The translations under genes and the position numbers were made by a program. Source: Hymenopus coronatus (Eukaryota > Arthropoda > Insecta > Mantodea > Hymenopodidae). Taken from it: 64,000 bases of DNA. This document shows, piece after piece, positions 45,890 to 57,058 of the stretch. The stretch is from the NCBI GenBank assembly GCA_030762935.1, contig CM060895.1, forward strand, positions 29,006,501 through 29,070,500, read 5' to 3'. The first letter of the stretch is position 1. The number at the start of each line of letters is the position of its first letter. The notes under the pieces were generated by a model, which searched no databases, was not told the DNA's origin, and saw only the letters and a list, made by a program, of their open reading frames with translations.

Positions 45890-46150
45890 ACTAGTAACCA
45901 CATCTCACATGTAACTAGTAACCACTAGCAACCAAATCATCCACTCCTCTCTCACATAATGACCCGTTTTCGATCCCAATTGACTTTATGTGAGATTTGT
46001 GATGGAGTGCAGGGTGTGTTTTCTCCAGGTGCTCCAGTTTCCCCCACCATCTCATTCTACCAGTGTTCCATCTACATTCCGTGTATCATCAGTGACATTT
46101 CCTGTGGTGCCACAAGTAGTAAAAGCAGATGTTAAACACTATTAAAACAG
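45890..46150 (+). mobile_element. SINE family 3, diverged copy
   Basis: Aligned with 34922-35168 over TATGTGAGATTTGTGATGGA, GGTGCTCCAGTTTCCCCCAC, CATCTCATTCTACCAGTG and AGCAGATGTTAAACACTATT. The head (TTTTCGATCCCAA for box B) is more decayed. No clear target duplication. Confidence 0.65.
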
Positions 46151-46189
46151 ATCATCCGTGCATATGGCATCAACAAATTTTTAAATTTG

Positions 46190-46800
46190 CCTTCTTTTTA
46201 CCTTCCGTACCATACAATGTACTTAGTAGGTAGAGAAGGTATCGTATTCCACTCAAAAAGTTGAGCCTGAGATTTCACCAGAAATGTATGATAAATAAAT
46301 ACAAGGATAAAAAAAAAAGGGCATTTTTAGAAAAATAGCCATTTGTCCATCTGCAATGTCTCTATGAGCACCATAACTCGAAAATGAAAACTTGGTTAAA
46401 TACCAAAATATTTAAATTCAGCATCCTCCAAGAATGCAATATGAAGATTTTTAAGAAAATCCCAAACTATCCTTTACATGGAACATTTTTTCAAACATTT
46501 TTATTTTCTCAAAAATAGCTCTATCAATTTTGATTGAAATATTGTATGTTAAAATATTTTATGCTAAATAAAATACATATCTTAAATTTTCTGGACATAG
46601 TATCTATTTGGTAATTTTTTATGACTTTTTGGATAACTGGTAAACCATGATAGATAGAAACTTACTGCACAAAAAATAGAGCCTGTTAAAACACACAATT
46701 TATGTCAAATCCATTTTCAAGATATTTCTAGTTATTTGTTTCAATTTTAAAATATCTATACATTTTTCAAATGGAAATTGATTATTCATTTTTCTTTCTC
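46190..46800 (+). repeat. RepA copy 9, lacks 3' end
   Basis: The 5' end has CCTTCCGTACCATACAATGT then GTAGGTAGAGAAGGTATCGT. It contains GAGATTTCACCAGAAATGTA, AACTCGAAAATGAAAACTTG, ACTATCCTTTACATGGAAC and ACACACAATTTATGTC, then loses RepA similarity at about 46800. Confidence 0.7.
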
Positions 46801-47450
46801 CTGGTTAAGCTAAGAAAATAAAATCAATACTACATAACATAGATAACTCTAAACGAATAGATGGTTAACTCAATGTTAAAAAATTGGACTTGCATTCCAC
46901 TTTTGGCAATCGACGAGACTCCAAGTGTTCTCACATGGCAGGGCACGGAAACTTGACCGACTACAGTAGTTCAATCACCAAAGTAGCGTCCTGCCCCATC
47001 CACTCACCAAACCATCCACTCCAGGATTTTGGCCAGTTTTCTAGAGTTTACAGCCAGATCAGAAATTTTTCAAGCGGTTCTAGCTTTTTCTCAAGAAGTC
47101 AATGTACTGCTTTAAAGCTTCTGATCTGACTACAGCATCCAAAAAAACTTTATATGCCATTATTACTTCATTGTTTACTTGAGAATTCTTGGTTTGTTTG
47201 TCAGCTGTCTTTTATTCTTATGTGCAATATATATACAACCACTGTCATCAGTGATGACGAGAGCCTATTTAACAAATAGACATTCCTAGGCATTTGTTAT
47301 TCTTCTTTTTCTTTCCTTATTTGTTTATCTTTAAAAATGGACGGAAAATTTACCAAAATAAATTACACTGTAATGTATTGATAAAACAATATATTTTGAA
47401 GGTTAATAATTACTTTGAACCTATGCATGACAAAAACCCAGGGAAAATTA
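46801..47450. other. Unassigned sequence with a less AT-rich block
   Basis: The block 46884-47130 is less AT-rich than its surroundings and open on the + strand (81 residues), but shows no motif I recognise. It may be part of an unlisted repeat. Confidence 0.3.
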
Positions 47451-47467
47451 TACAACTTTAGGAATTA

Positions 47468-47786
47468 GCTGTCTCCAAGGTCAAGTGGTCAGCGAGCTGA
47501 CTCCTCACCCAGAGACCGCAGGTTCGATTCTCGACTGAGGCAAGCAATTTTTCTTTAGCTGGAATCATTCCCTATCCCCCAGATTCTGAAAGTGTTTGTG
47601 TGTGTGTGTGGGTGGGTAGGTGGGTGGGTGCATGCATGCATGCATTGTGTGTGTGTGTGTGTTCTTTTTTTGAAGAAAAATAAAATGTTTAAAAAATCCA
47701 ATGTGTATTCAATAAACGAGTTGTTTCATAAGTTAAAGGCCCCGATATCACCATAGACTTTAAATGGGGCTACATAAATGAGACAA
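47468..47786 (+). mobile_element. tRNA-derived SINE, family 1 (full length)
   Basis: The head has GTCTCCAAGGTCAAGTGGTC (box A-like) and CAGGTTCGATTCTCG (box B). Then come a TG/GTGG microsatellite at 47594-47661, CAATAAACGAGTTGTTTCAT, GGCCCCGATATCACCATAG and an A-rich tail. The 12-bp duplication CTTTAGGAATTA is at 47456-47467 and 47787-47798. This is the reference copy for the family here. Confidence 0.9.
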
Positions 47787-47798
47787 TAAAAAAAAGCT

Positions 47799-49450
47799 TT
47801 AGGAATTACAGATATCATGTAAAATATAATAAGAAAAGTATATATAATACAACCACTTGTGATTTACATCTGCAGATATATTTATATTAATAAAATACAT
47901 TTAAATAGTGACTATTATGAATCATACACTATCATTTGGATTGTGGAATTGAAAGTGTCTGTAAATTTAATTCTGAAAATCTGTGTTTATGTAGGATGCT
48001 TGTCAATTCCTAGCTTGAACATAAAATTATCACATTAACTGTTGAAATGATTATGGTGTGAAATCTTAATCAATCATTAGCAACTCTTGCTAAATGCAAA
48101 GTAAAACCACTATACATTTATAAACCTTAAATTTGTATTTATTTTACCAGAATTTTTGCAATAATATAGCTACAATTAAAAATAATAGCACATTAATAGG
48201 CATGTTACATGCAAATGCATGAATTGTGAACTGAAATATTAATATTCAGGGCATATTTTATTACTACTTATGTTGCATCTGTAGCAATTATTTTCAGTGT
48301 TAAAACATTCTTTTGCTGTAGTGTGAAGCACTAGAAAAAAAAAAAAAATACCTCATCTTTGAAATGTCAAGCATTCCTCAGAAGGGTATGAACTTGTAAG
48401 GCAAATAATTGGGTCACTGAATGGGAGCCACACAAAAAATATTTTAGGCTGAGGCGATTAGCATGTAAAAATAACAAAGAGATGCTCACAACCAAAGTTA
48501 AAAATGTATGAAGTGCCTTTTACATATAATAACTAAATAACTACAGCAAAATAAAAAAAACCGGGAGTAGTGTGAGAAGGAAATGAACAAAGGTAGCCAA
48601 TAAACATTTATTAAAGTGCTACATATTATTATGAGGTACTAGTTATTATGAATTATTCATTTTTCTGCAAAGGAAAATTAAATGCTAGTCCATAATTTTT
48701 CTTGATTTTATTAAACATTAAGTGCTAATGTCAATATTTCCTGAAAATCTTTCGTTCTGAAACCAAAATTTCAAATGTATAAAAAAATTTAAACCACATA
48801 AACTTTCATGCTATCAGTTCTATTTTGATTAAAAGTAAATTGAGATACTTGAAATCCTATTGCATTGTGATAAGCCTGCAAAGAACCATTGCAGAGAAAA
48901 AATTATGTGCTAAACTTAACATTAATTTTTCATAATAAATATTATGCATCAGATTAATGGCATAAATCACACAGAGCCTGAAAAATTAATCATAGAATCT
49001 TTAATGTATAAAAAGGATAATAATTCAATATTTTCTACGCAACATGTAATGGGTTTTAATTAGGGGACATTTGTTTCGTCCTAACAGAAAAAAACACACC
49101 TGGATTTTAAAGCTATACATACAAATATGAAACAGTTATCATGTTGGTAATATTACAAACAATAATTTACTAAAAATAGATACATCTATCTATTCAATGT
49201 AATTTTTAGGTATATACCTCTTTATTCTATAACTTTTACATAATAATTGCCTTCAGCAAATAATGCACTATATTGCATGTACCCTACCACTGTTTTTTTC
49301 TCATACACATGATAGTAATCTGGGAGGGGTTTTAGGATTAAAAGCATCCTTTCAAATAAAATAATAATAACTTAAATAATGGCAATTTCCTTATTGTAAT
49401 TCCAATTATTGCAACAGAATTTGTGAATATAAAACAAGATTTTAAAACAT
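47799..49450. other. Intronic sequence without recognisable features
   Basis: A 1.6-kb AT-rich stretch with an A run near 48334. No coding trace, tRNA-like box or long inverted repeat was noticed. Confidence 0.45.
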
Positions 49451-49461
49451 AGCTCATGTTA

Positions 49462-51485
49462 TCCTGATATATGGTGGACTTTGAGACAGTGATGTGTTTT
49501 AACAATTAAAATTTAGTTGAGTCGATTTTGTAACACTACATCACTTACTTTTTTATTTCGGAAAACATGTTTCAGAAGCCATGTGCTTCCATTGTCAATT
49601 CCTTTTGTCGACTGCCGGCATTGCTTGCTGTGGTGGTTGTCTCTGTCCCTGGTGGTGGTTTGATGAACTTCTGGATGAGTAAATCGCCTGGCGGGATTTC
49701 AAAATTGAAAACCTGGTTCTTGTTTTTCCAAATATATATGTTTTCCCAAACTTTTAATTCTGTCTTCCTTGTGATGTTTTTGAGAATTTTTGGGCTTCTA
49801 TTTATAGTGTGTTTCTCTTTCCAAAAATGCCAAGCTACTGCAGATTTTTCTTCTTGTTTGAGTTTAATGTTTCTGTGGTGTTCTTTTGCCCTGGTTTTTA
49901 TATTTCTTTTTGTTTCGCCGATGTAGATTTTTTCACAGTCATTACAGCTGAACTGATATATTCCTGGTTTGTTTTCTTGTGGGATATCATCTTTTAATTT
50001 AGAATTTAAAATGTTTTTTATAGAGTAATTGTTTTTAGGGGCTAGAATGATGTTATGTCGTTTGAAGATCCTCTGGAATTTGTAGAAAGTTGTAGGGTGG
50101 TATGTAAACTTCTTGTAGATCTTGTTTTCTTTCTGGTTTTGAGTGAGTGTGCTGACTTCTTTAATTCTCTTTCTATTTTTGGCTTTATTAACTTTTTTGT
50201 ACACCAGTTCTGCCCGAAATCCATTCTCTGTAGCTATGTCCAATATTTTTGTAAGTTCACATTGGTATTCTGTTTTTCCCATTGGTACATTTACCAATCT
50301 GTGTGTAAGGCTGTTGAGTAAAGCATGCTGATGGGGAATGGGATTGTAACTCTTTTGTTATATATAGCTATTGGTGTGGGTAGGTTTTCTGTAGATGCCA
50401 AATGTAAGTTGATTATTAGTTTTGATGATTTTTAGGTCGAGGAATGGTAGTTGTCCATCACATTCCTTCTCCATTGTGAATTTTATAGACTTTTCTTGCA
50501 TATTTAGGAGTTTTAGTGCATCTTCTAGGTGTCTTTCTGGGACTATTGCAAAGATGTCGTCTACATAGCGGTACCATATTTTAAACATCCAGGGGAATAC
50601 CTTTTTAATCCTAGTTTCCATAGTGCTCATGAAGAGACCTGCTAATATTGGTGACAGCAGGCTGCCCATAGCTAAACCAGATGTTTGTTTGTAATATTTC
50701 CCGTTAAATGTGAAAAAATTTTGATTTATGTACAGATTCGTTAATATGATGTATTCTTGCACTTCTTCTGTTGTTTTTCCTATTGCAAGTAACCAGTTTT
50801 TGATGTGGGATTGTATGCTTTCTGTAGGTATGCTTGGAAACAGAGCAGTAACATCAAAGGAAACTAACATATCGGTTTTTTCCAATTTTATGTCTAATTT
50901 TATCAATCAGATCTAGAGAGTTTTTTATACTTGCTGTATCAAATTTAGGGAAGGAAGAGAATCTGTTTGTTAACCATTTTGCTAGATTATATGTAGGTAT
51001 ACTTATATTGTTTATAATCGGTCTCATTGCATTTCCCGGCTTGTGTATTTTTGGAAGGCCATAAATTCTGGGCAGAACTGGATTATCAACTTTAATTTTG
51101 CATTTTTCTTTTTTGTCTATTAGTTTACATTCTTGAATACTGGCATTTAATTTAACTATACATTGGTTTAGAGGGTTCTTTTGTACTGTAGAGTATTCTT
51201 CTTTTTCTAAAAGTGTTTCCATTCTTTCTAATATTCAGTTTTGTCCATAATTACTATTGTGTTTCCTTTGTCTGCTTTGCTATAAATTACCGGTTTGCTT
51301 TTTAATGCTCTTATTATATTTTTTGGGGAGTTAGTTTTCTTTTTGCTTTCTATTGTTTCGATAATTTGGCAACATTCACTTTTTATTATGTTTTTATCAA
51401 TATCATTTATGTGCTGGGTGGCTATTTGTACGTCCGCAATGTAAGTGATGTAGTGTTACAAAATCGACTCAACCAAAATTTTAAT
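49462..51485 (-). mobile_element. Penelope-like retroelement with inverted termini and target duplication
   Basis: The element lies on the minus strand. Its two ends are inverted copies of each other over about 44 bp: AGTTGAGTCGATTTTGTAAC at the left, then ACTACATCACTTAC, and the complement at 51441-51485. Perfect 11-bp flanks AGCTCATGTTA are at 49451-49461 and 51486-51496. A 40-50 bp stretch outside the left inverted end (TCCTGATATATGGTGGACTT onward) belongs to the element, because it recurs at 56197. Length 2024 bp; the N-terminal part of the protein is missing. Confidence 0.87.
49572..51440 (-). pseudogene. PLE reverse transcriptase with C-terminal GIY-YIG endonuclease (frameshifted)
   Basis: The minus strand in order: VIYSKADKGNTIVIMDK (about 51290-51240), then 51222-50854 with LPRIYGLPKIHKPGNAMRPI, then 50906-50358 with DVTALFPSIP, GLAMGSLLSPILAGLFMS and the catalytic YVDDIFAIV (50553-50567), then 50297-49572 with HNIILAPKNN, GIYQFSCNDCEKIYIGETKR and AVAWHFWKEKHTINRSPKIL. 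RT plus GIY-YIG with the CxxC insert is diagnostic of EN+ PLEs. At least two frameshifts and the missing N-terminus make it inactive, though the catalytic residues persist. Confidence 0.9.
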
Positions 51486-51496
51486 AGCTCATGTTA

Positions 51497-53985
51497 GTTC
51501 AAATCTTGCATTTGACTTTATACAGTTTAGAAAAATTAATCCATACACAAAACTTGCATCTTAACATTTTTATCGTTTTGCTATTCCATATACATGTAGA
51601 CTGTTCCATTAATTATTGTTGTAATAACAGAGAAAATTAGTTCATATACAGAAACTGAGGAATTAATTTAGTGTTTTTGGGCATATTATAGTGTTCTATG
51701 AGCCATATCATTTAAAATTCCAATAACCTTGCGCTATTTTAGAGAGCGTGCAATATGTAACTATTTAAATATAAATTAGTGTATGTTCTTATTAGTTTAC
51801 TAAGTAAAGTGGAGTTCTTTCTGTAAAAAAAAAAATCTAAATTTTTACATAAAATTTTTTTTAATGAATTACTTATTTGTATAATTATATAATGGCATAA
51901 TCTCAAATTGTTTAAAAGTCATTTATCTGATATTATGATAAGTACACATAAAATTAATTTTAAAATCATTGTTGATTCTATGATTGCAAGATCCCCAGAA
52001 TTATCTGTATCTAATAATGGTGTAAATGTATTTGTACTATTCTAGCAAATTTGAAATCTATGTATCAGAACATTGTCTTAGGCTCCAAACCACAGGACAG
52101 AACTTCTGAAATTTCTTACCTAATACGGAAATGTGCATTTTATAAGGCTTAAGATTTGATATTTTGTCCTGAGATTTATTATATTTATTTTTATAACAAT
52201 AATATTTGAAAATGTGCACAGAAAAGTACCTCTGCATTCTCACGTAAGGCATAAAAATAGCTCTAAATTAATTTCAATTTTCATTACTGTTTTACAAGGT
52301 AGTATAGTATTACTTAAGCATTTCACATGTACCATGCTCTACTAAAGACCTCCTGATAACAAAGAGTTTTATTTTTAACAACCTCTAGGCACTCCCAAGA
52401 CCATACTAATCTTCACAAAAAGTAATTTATGAGCATCTTCCAACATAGAAGTTCACCATGTAATATTTTCTGCAAGTTCATAGCCAGTTCTATATCTGTA
52501 ACAAGTGTAATACATTGATTAGTACATAAATAATTAATTAACAACAATAATAATAATAAATAATTGTTGTTATTGTCAGGTGTAAACACTACCAATCAGA
52601 CTACTAGAAAGACTGATAGAAATGCCTTAGGAACTTTGTGAGAAATTCAATTTTAGAATGTGAAAACAAGAATAAACATTTTAAATTATTAATAATTAGA
52701 ATGTAGTCATCCGTGGCTACCGGGGTAACTCTAACCTTCACAAAGAAGAAGCAAGCTTGTGAAATGGAAATAGAGGAAAAGCAATGCATAATGTGCTTAG
52801 CAGAAATTAGATTGTAGGTAATGCCATTCCATCAGCATAATCATCATGAATTAGGAATTCAGAAGTGTGCTTTAAATATAGGCATTATTATATTAAAAGG
52901 TATATATTTGTATTATAAAGGTATACAATTTTTTTTCTCAACCACCTGTGCTTGAGAAAAGTATTTAATTTGCCAGATGTTGTGTGATAGGCACTTAAAT
53001 TCAGTAGCACGAAAAATATATTAACCAATTCTCTTTACTCCATCCAGGCTTTTGATTTGTCTTGATTTTTTGCCTATTATTTTAAGAGCATGTCTTTATT
53101 AAAATCAGTTTGCAATAAAAAGGAAGGCAGTGATGTAGGTTATGTTTGTTGATCTAATATACCACTTTCTGCATCTTTTGCATTAATTAATGTGTGCAAC
53201 TTTTTAAATATGTAATGATAAAATAGGTATTGCTTATTGAACTGTCTATTCAAGAGATAATGCAGCTTTTAAACACTTAAATTGTCTGACTTTATTTACA
53301 TTGTTATAACAGCAGCAAATGTACTCAATTTTGACGTAGCATATACATAATGGTGAACAAAGCAGGTAGTGTCAGCATCAATCTACATGGAATGAACACA
53401 TTGCGGCTTATACTTTTAATATAAATAGTTTCATATGAGCTTTAACAAGTTTAGAGATTGGCAGTAATCGTGATTTGTGTGGATATATTATGCACATGTA
53501 CATTTACTTTACAATATGTACTTGCAATGTCACTTTTGCTTTCAAATACATATTAATGTGCAATTAATGTAAGATTATATTGGTAGTCATTGACCTTAGA
53601 GCTAATCTTGATACTATTTCCATATTTCTTTGGCGCTTACAAGATCTTTTGGATTGATAGTTGTGTTCTAGTCATTTATCACCATTTTTGAGACCGTTCT
53701 TGGAGTTTCTGAACTTTGGGGAACTTAAAACTACTAGAATTATACAAACAAAATTGTAATCTAATAAAAATAAATTAGAAATTAACAGAATCGCAAGAAT
53801 AAAACAAAGGAGTTCAACAATGAAATTGTATATAAAATATAATTTCAAATATGGCACAGCATCCATAGAATAACAGAAAACAATGACGAAGGACGATGAG
53901 AATGTGAGCAGGTAATAATGGAACGTTCTCTCTGGCACACTAGCGCCTCCCTCACACGGCAGTCAGCAGAAACATATACTAGTCC
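51497..53985. other. Intronic sequence without recognisable features
   Basis: 2.5 kb of AT-rich sequence with short microsatellites (AATAATAAT near 52545). Short open frames on both strands show no familiar motif. Confidence 0.45.
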
Positions 53986-53989
53986 AATT

Positions 53990-54235
53990 CGGTCAATGGA
54001 GTTGAACGGGGATGCAACATAGCAACTAGCTCTTGAAACATTTGACTATCATTTTGGCCTAGAGTACTCCCTTATTCCTATACATCTACAAGGAAGTATG
54101 TAATAAACATATATCTGCAAATGTTTATACTGATAATGTGAAGTAGATAAAAAATAAGATTTTAAAGAAGAGTTTCTTGCATAATAGGTAGAGAAAGTCA
54201 TGTGAATCTACTACGTCTGATTTTTGTGCAGTATT
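53990..54235 (+). repeat. RepA copy 10, 3' end only
   Basis: Matches the RepA 3' third: GCAACATAGCAACTAGCTC, AACATTTGACTATCATTTTG, CTACAAGGAAGTATGTAATA and GGTAGAGAAAGTCATGTGAA. 5' truncated. Confidence 0.7.
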
Positions 54236-54959
54236 TGTAGATTCACTATATACTTTTTTTTCTTCTTTATTTATTTGTTTTCTTCTTTTATTTTTGTTTT
54301 CTTTGATTTGTTCCATTTATATATTGCCTTTAACTTTGAAACAGTTGCTTGTTTGCAATTATGTTCTATGATGGATGAATTAAGATATGATGCTTTAGTA
54401 ATGTTTTAAATACCCAGGATTTAAAATCCACATCTAAATTTCAATTTATATATGCATATAGGATTTCTGAATGTAACTATATATCATTGTACTGCAATTC
54501 AATTATTTTATGCTATAAAAACCCATTTGTTACTAAGGCTATTAGGTTTTTTAATCATTGCAATTTCTTTGGAAAAAGAATAGAGGAAAGTCAGGTGAGT
54601 TGACGAGAATTGTAGGATGACGAATTCTTAATTTCTCCAAAAACTCTATAGATGGCATGGCATGCACAATGATACTGCTGCCTTAGAACACCTCTGCAGG
54701 TATGGCAGTTGAACTAGACTCGTTTAGACATTTTGTTTGGTTGAGAATGGAGGTTTGGAAGTGGACTCTATTTTTCTTGCAATTTTTCCTACAGCAAAAA
54801 TAACCTTCATGTAAGAAATACTTTTATATTAATGAAAATTAGTAGATTCCTCTTAAGCCTTATATATTTTATGATGTTTTGATACAGGTTTAATGCAATT
54901 GTTTTCCAAGATTTCATGTGTGTTGAAGTTTGTAACCAAAATATTGACTGAGGTTAAGA

Positions 54960-55660
54960 TGACGAATTACATTACTATTCTTTTAATTACTTTGTTATTG
55001 TATTGTCGTGTCATTATAATTGCGCGATACATAATAAGCATGGAGAAAGTGAATATAAGGAAGACAGACAAAAATGGAGCAAGGACTCAATGAAAGATTA
55101 CAGCACTCCCTGAAGCATCTTTACGTTGCTATATACAAAAGTGTACAGAAGAGGTAAGCTGTGATTTTGTTTATATTTAAATACAGTCAGAATTCTCATT
55201 TTAAACTAATATTTGATCTATACCTATATATGTAATTAAAATAAAATTAAAACACTGATTCATGCTGGTTGTTTCATTTCAGGATTTTCCATAAATACAT
55301 TTTCCACTAATACATTTAATGATGACTAGTTGCAAAATTTTCAGCAATGTTATCGATTTAGACAGAAGAGCTTTTGGACTAACAAGATATGATTTCACTC
55401 AAATTGTTTGTGAGTAGGCTGAATTTAAGAAAATAGAACAAACTGCTATTTTTACACATAACAAGCACACCCGTGAAATACCTCTGGAAGAAGAGGGACA
55501 AAGTAGGAATAAAAATCTAAAAGAAAATATGAATACAAAGACAAAAAATTGAACAAGGGTCCTAAATATAAACTTGCATTTGGCAGAGCTTTTGCAATGA
55601 GGCAAAGAAAAATCCTGGAATAGACAAAAAATTGTATTTGTGAGTTTTGTGGTAAATGCA
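54960..55660 (+). pseudogene. Possible pogo-like transposase N-terminal relic
   Basis: Pieces in different frames read TALPEASLRCYIQKCTEE (near 55095-55150) and FGLTRYDFTQIVCEYAEFKK with one stop (near 55370-55430). They resemble the region between the DNA-binding and catalytic domains of pogo/Tigger transposases (LPE..L..Y...E..FGLTR.D). No DDE motif was found after it, so the call is weak. A GT..AG intron between the pieces is possible. Confidence 0.35.
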
Positions 55661-56196
55661 TAACCATGAGTAAAATATCTTTGTATTGTAAATTATTTAC
55701 TTCCAATTCATCATTTTATTCACACCCCGAAGTCATCTTACCCACCCTGCAGGTTAAGTTGACGATGGTACTATTACTGATAAAAATACCTAGTTGTAAG
55801 AAACGTTTAAGGGGGCAATTCTAAGGGGATGGATGCAGTAATCATATTTCCATAAATAAACTATTACACTTCAAACTAAAGGACATAAAAGTTGTAATAA
55901 GTCTTAATGTCATTAAACTTATGCAACTATCCCCTATACTTGTAGAGTTCTTAACTAATATATCCACTCTTTTCCTATGTTTATAAAACATTGTTCATTA
56001 ATTTGCTTGTCTTGTTTATTTTTTGCTTTTCCTATTATGCTGATTGCTCTGTTTTGTTCTTTAAAAACCTTTTAATTTGTATTGCTATAATATTTACTCA
56101 TGATATTTTATGTGCAAGTATAAGATAGTATTGTTAACATGTTTAAATATATCATTATCTGTACTTTTCCTCACTGGTCTCATTATTTATGCATTT

Positions 56197-56499
56197 TCCT
56201 GATATATGGTGGACTTTGAGACAGTGATGTGTTTTAACAATTAAAATTTAGTTGAGTCGATTTTGTAACACTGCATCACTTACTTTTTTATTTCGGAAAA
56301 CATGTTTCAGAAGCCATGTGCTTCCATTGTCAATTCCTTTGGTCGACTGCCGGCATTGCTTGCTGTGGTGGTTGTAGCAAGCAATGCCGGCAGTCGACCA
56401 AAGGAATTGACAATGGAAGCACATGGCTTCTGAAACATGTTTTCCGAAATAAAAAAGTAAGTGATGTAGTGTTACAAAATCGACTCAACTAAATTTTAA
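56197..56499. mobile_element. Hairpin (solo inverted terminus) derivative of the 49.5-kb PLE
   Basis: It starts with the same TCCTGATATATGGTGGACTT as the PLE at 49462 and includes the last codons of its gene. It turns at the TGGTTGTAGCA junction near 56370 and returns as the exact complement (AGCAATGCCGGCAGTCGACC, GAAGCACATGGCTTCTGAAA) to AACTAAATTTTAAT. Flanks ATTTATGCATTT at 56185-56196 and 56499-56510 are a target duplication. So it inserted independently of the full copy. Length about 303 bp, with arms of about 125 bp. Confidence 0.88.
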
Positions 56500-56879
56500 T
56501 TTATGCATTTGTTTATCTGCTTTTGTGTGTGGGTTATATATTGCTTCTAGTTAAATCATTTGTACTTTATAACCCCTAGAAAATATATGTGCCATGTTTC
56601 TGAGATAGTTTATTTTGTTCAGGCATAATGACCAATGCACAAGGGCTAACTTGGAGTAGACAATACAAATTAAATGATAGCAGTTGTAAATCACCTGATA
56701 TAGTGTGTGAAAAAAGTGTCATAAGAATTTATAGTTTTGCCTAAGCTAAAGAAATGAAGGGAAAGAGATGCATCTGAACAGTGACCAAAAGTCCATGAGA
56801 AAAGAAATGACAGTGTTGCTTCATGTAATAGTTGACATGCTAAACAAAGCTCTATGAGACACTTAAATGGAAATTTCAA

Positions 56880-57056
56880 GAATCTGAGAGCAATTTGACC
56901 AACAAAGACAAAAATGTTGCTAATATCATGAAAAGTGAAAATGGGACACTGAAAAGGAAAAATGCAGAACTAAAAGAAATAATTGGGGATCTTCAAAAAA
57001 AGATAGCAAGCATGTCTCAAAGATTCAAACAAGTTAAACATCACCAAAATAGATGG
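56880..57056 (+). pseudogene. LINE ORF1, coiled-coil part (left of the pogo insertion)
   Basis: The + strand reads FDQQRQKCC-type sequence then NIMKSENGTLKRKNAELKEI and IGDLQKKIASMSQRFKQVKH, a clear heptad-type coiled coil. The frame is cut at 57057 by the transposon. With the SGNH domain at 59.1-59.7 kb it resembles CR1/L2-type ORF1 proteins. Confidence 0.6.
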
Positions 57057-57058
57057 TA

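Noticed and set aside
46884..47129. 81-residue open frame in a less AT-rich block
   Set aside because: No motif or start context; likely part of an unlisted repeat.
47468..47540. Possible functional tRNA gene
   Set aside because: Box B is good, but the structure continues into a SINE body shared by two other copies in the window.
53672..53938. 88-residue hydrophobic minus-strand open frame
   Set aside because: AT-rich sequence readily yields Phe/Leu/Ile frames; no supporting motif.
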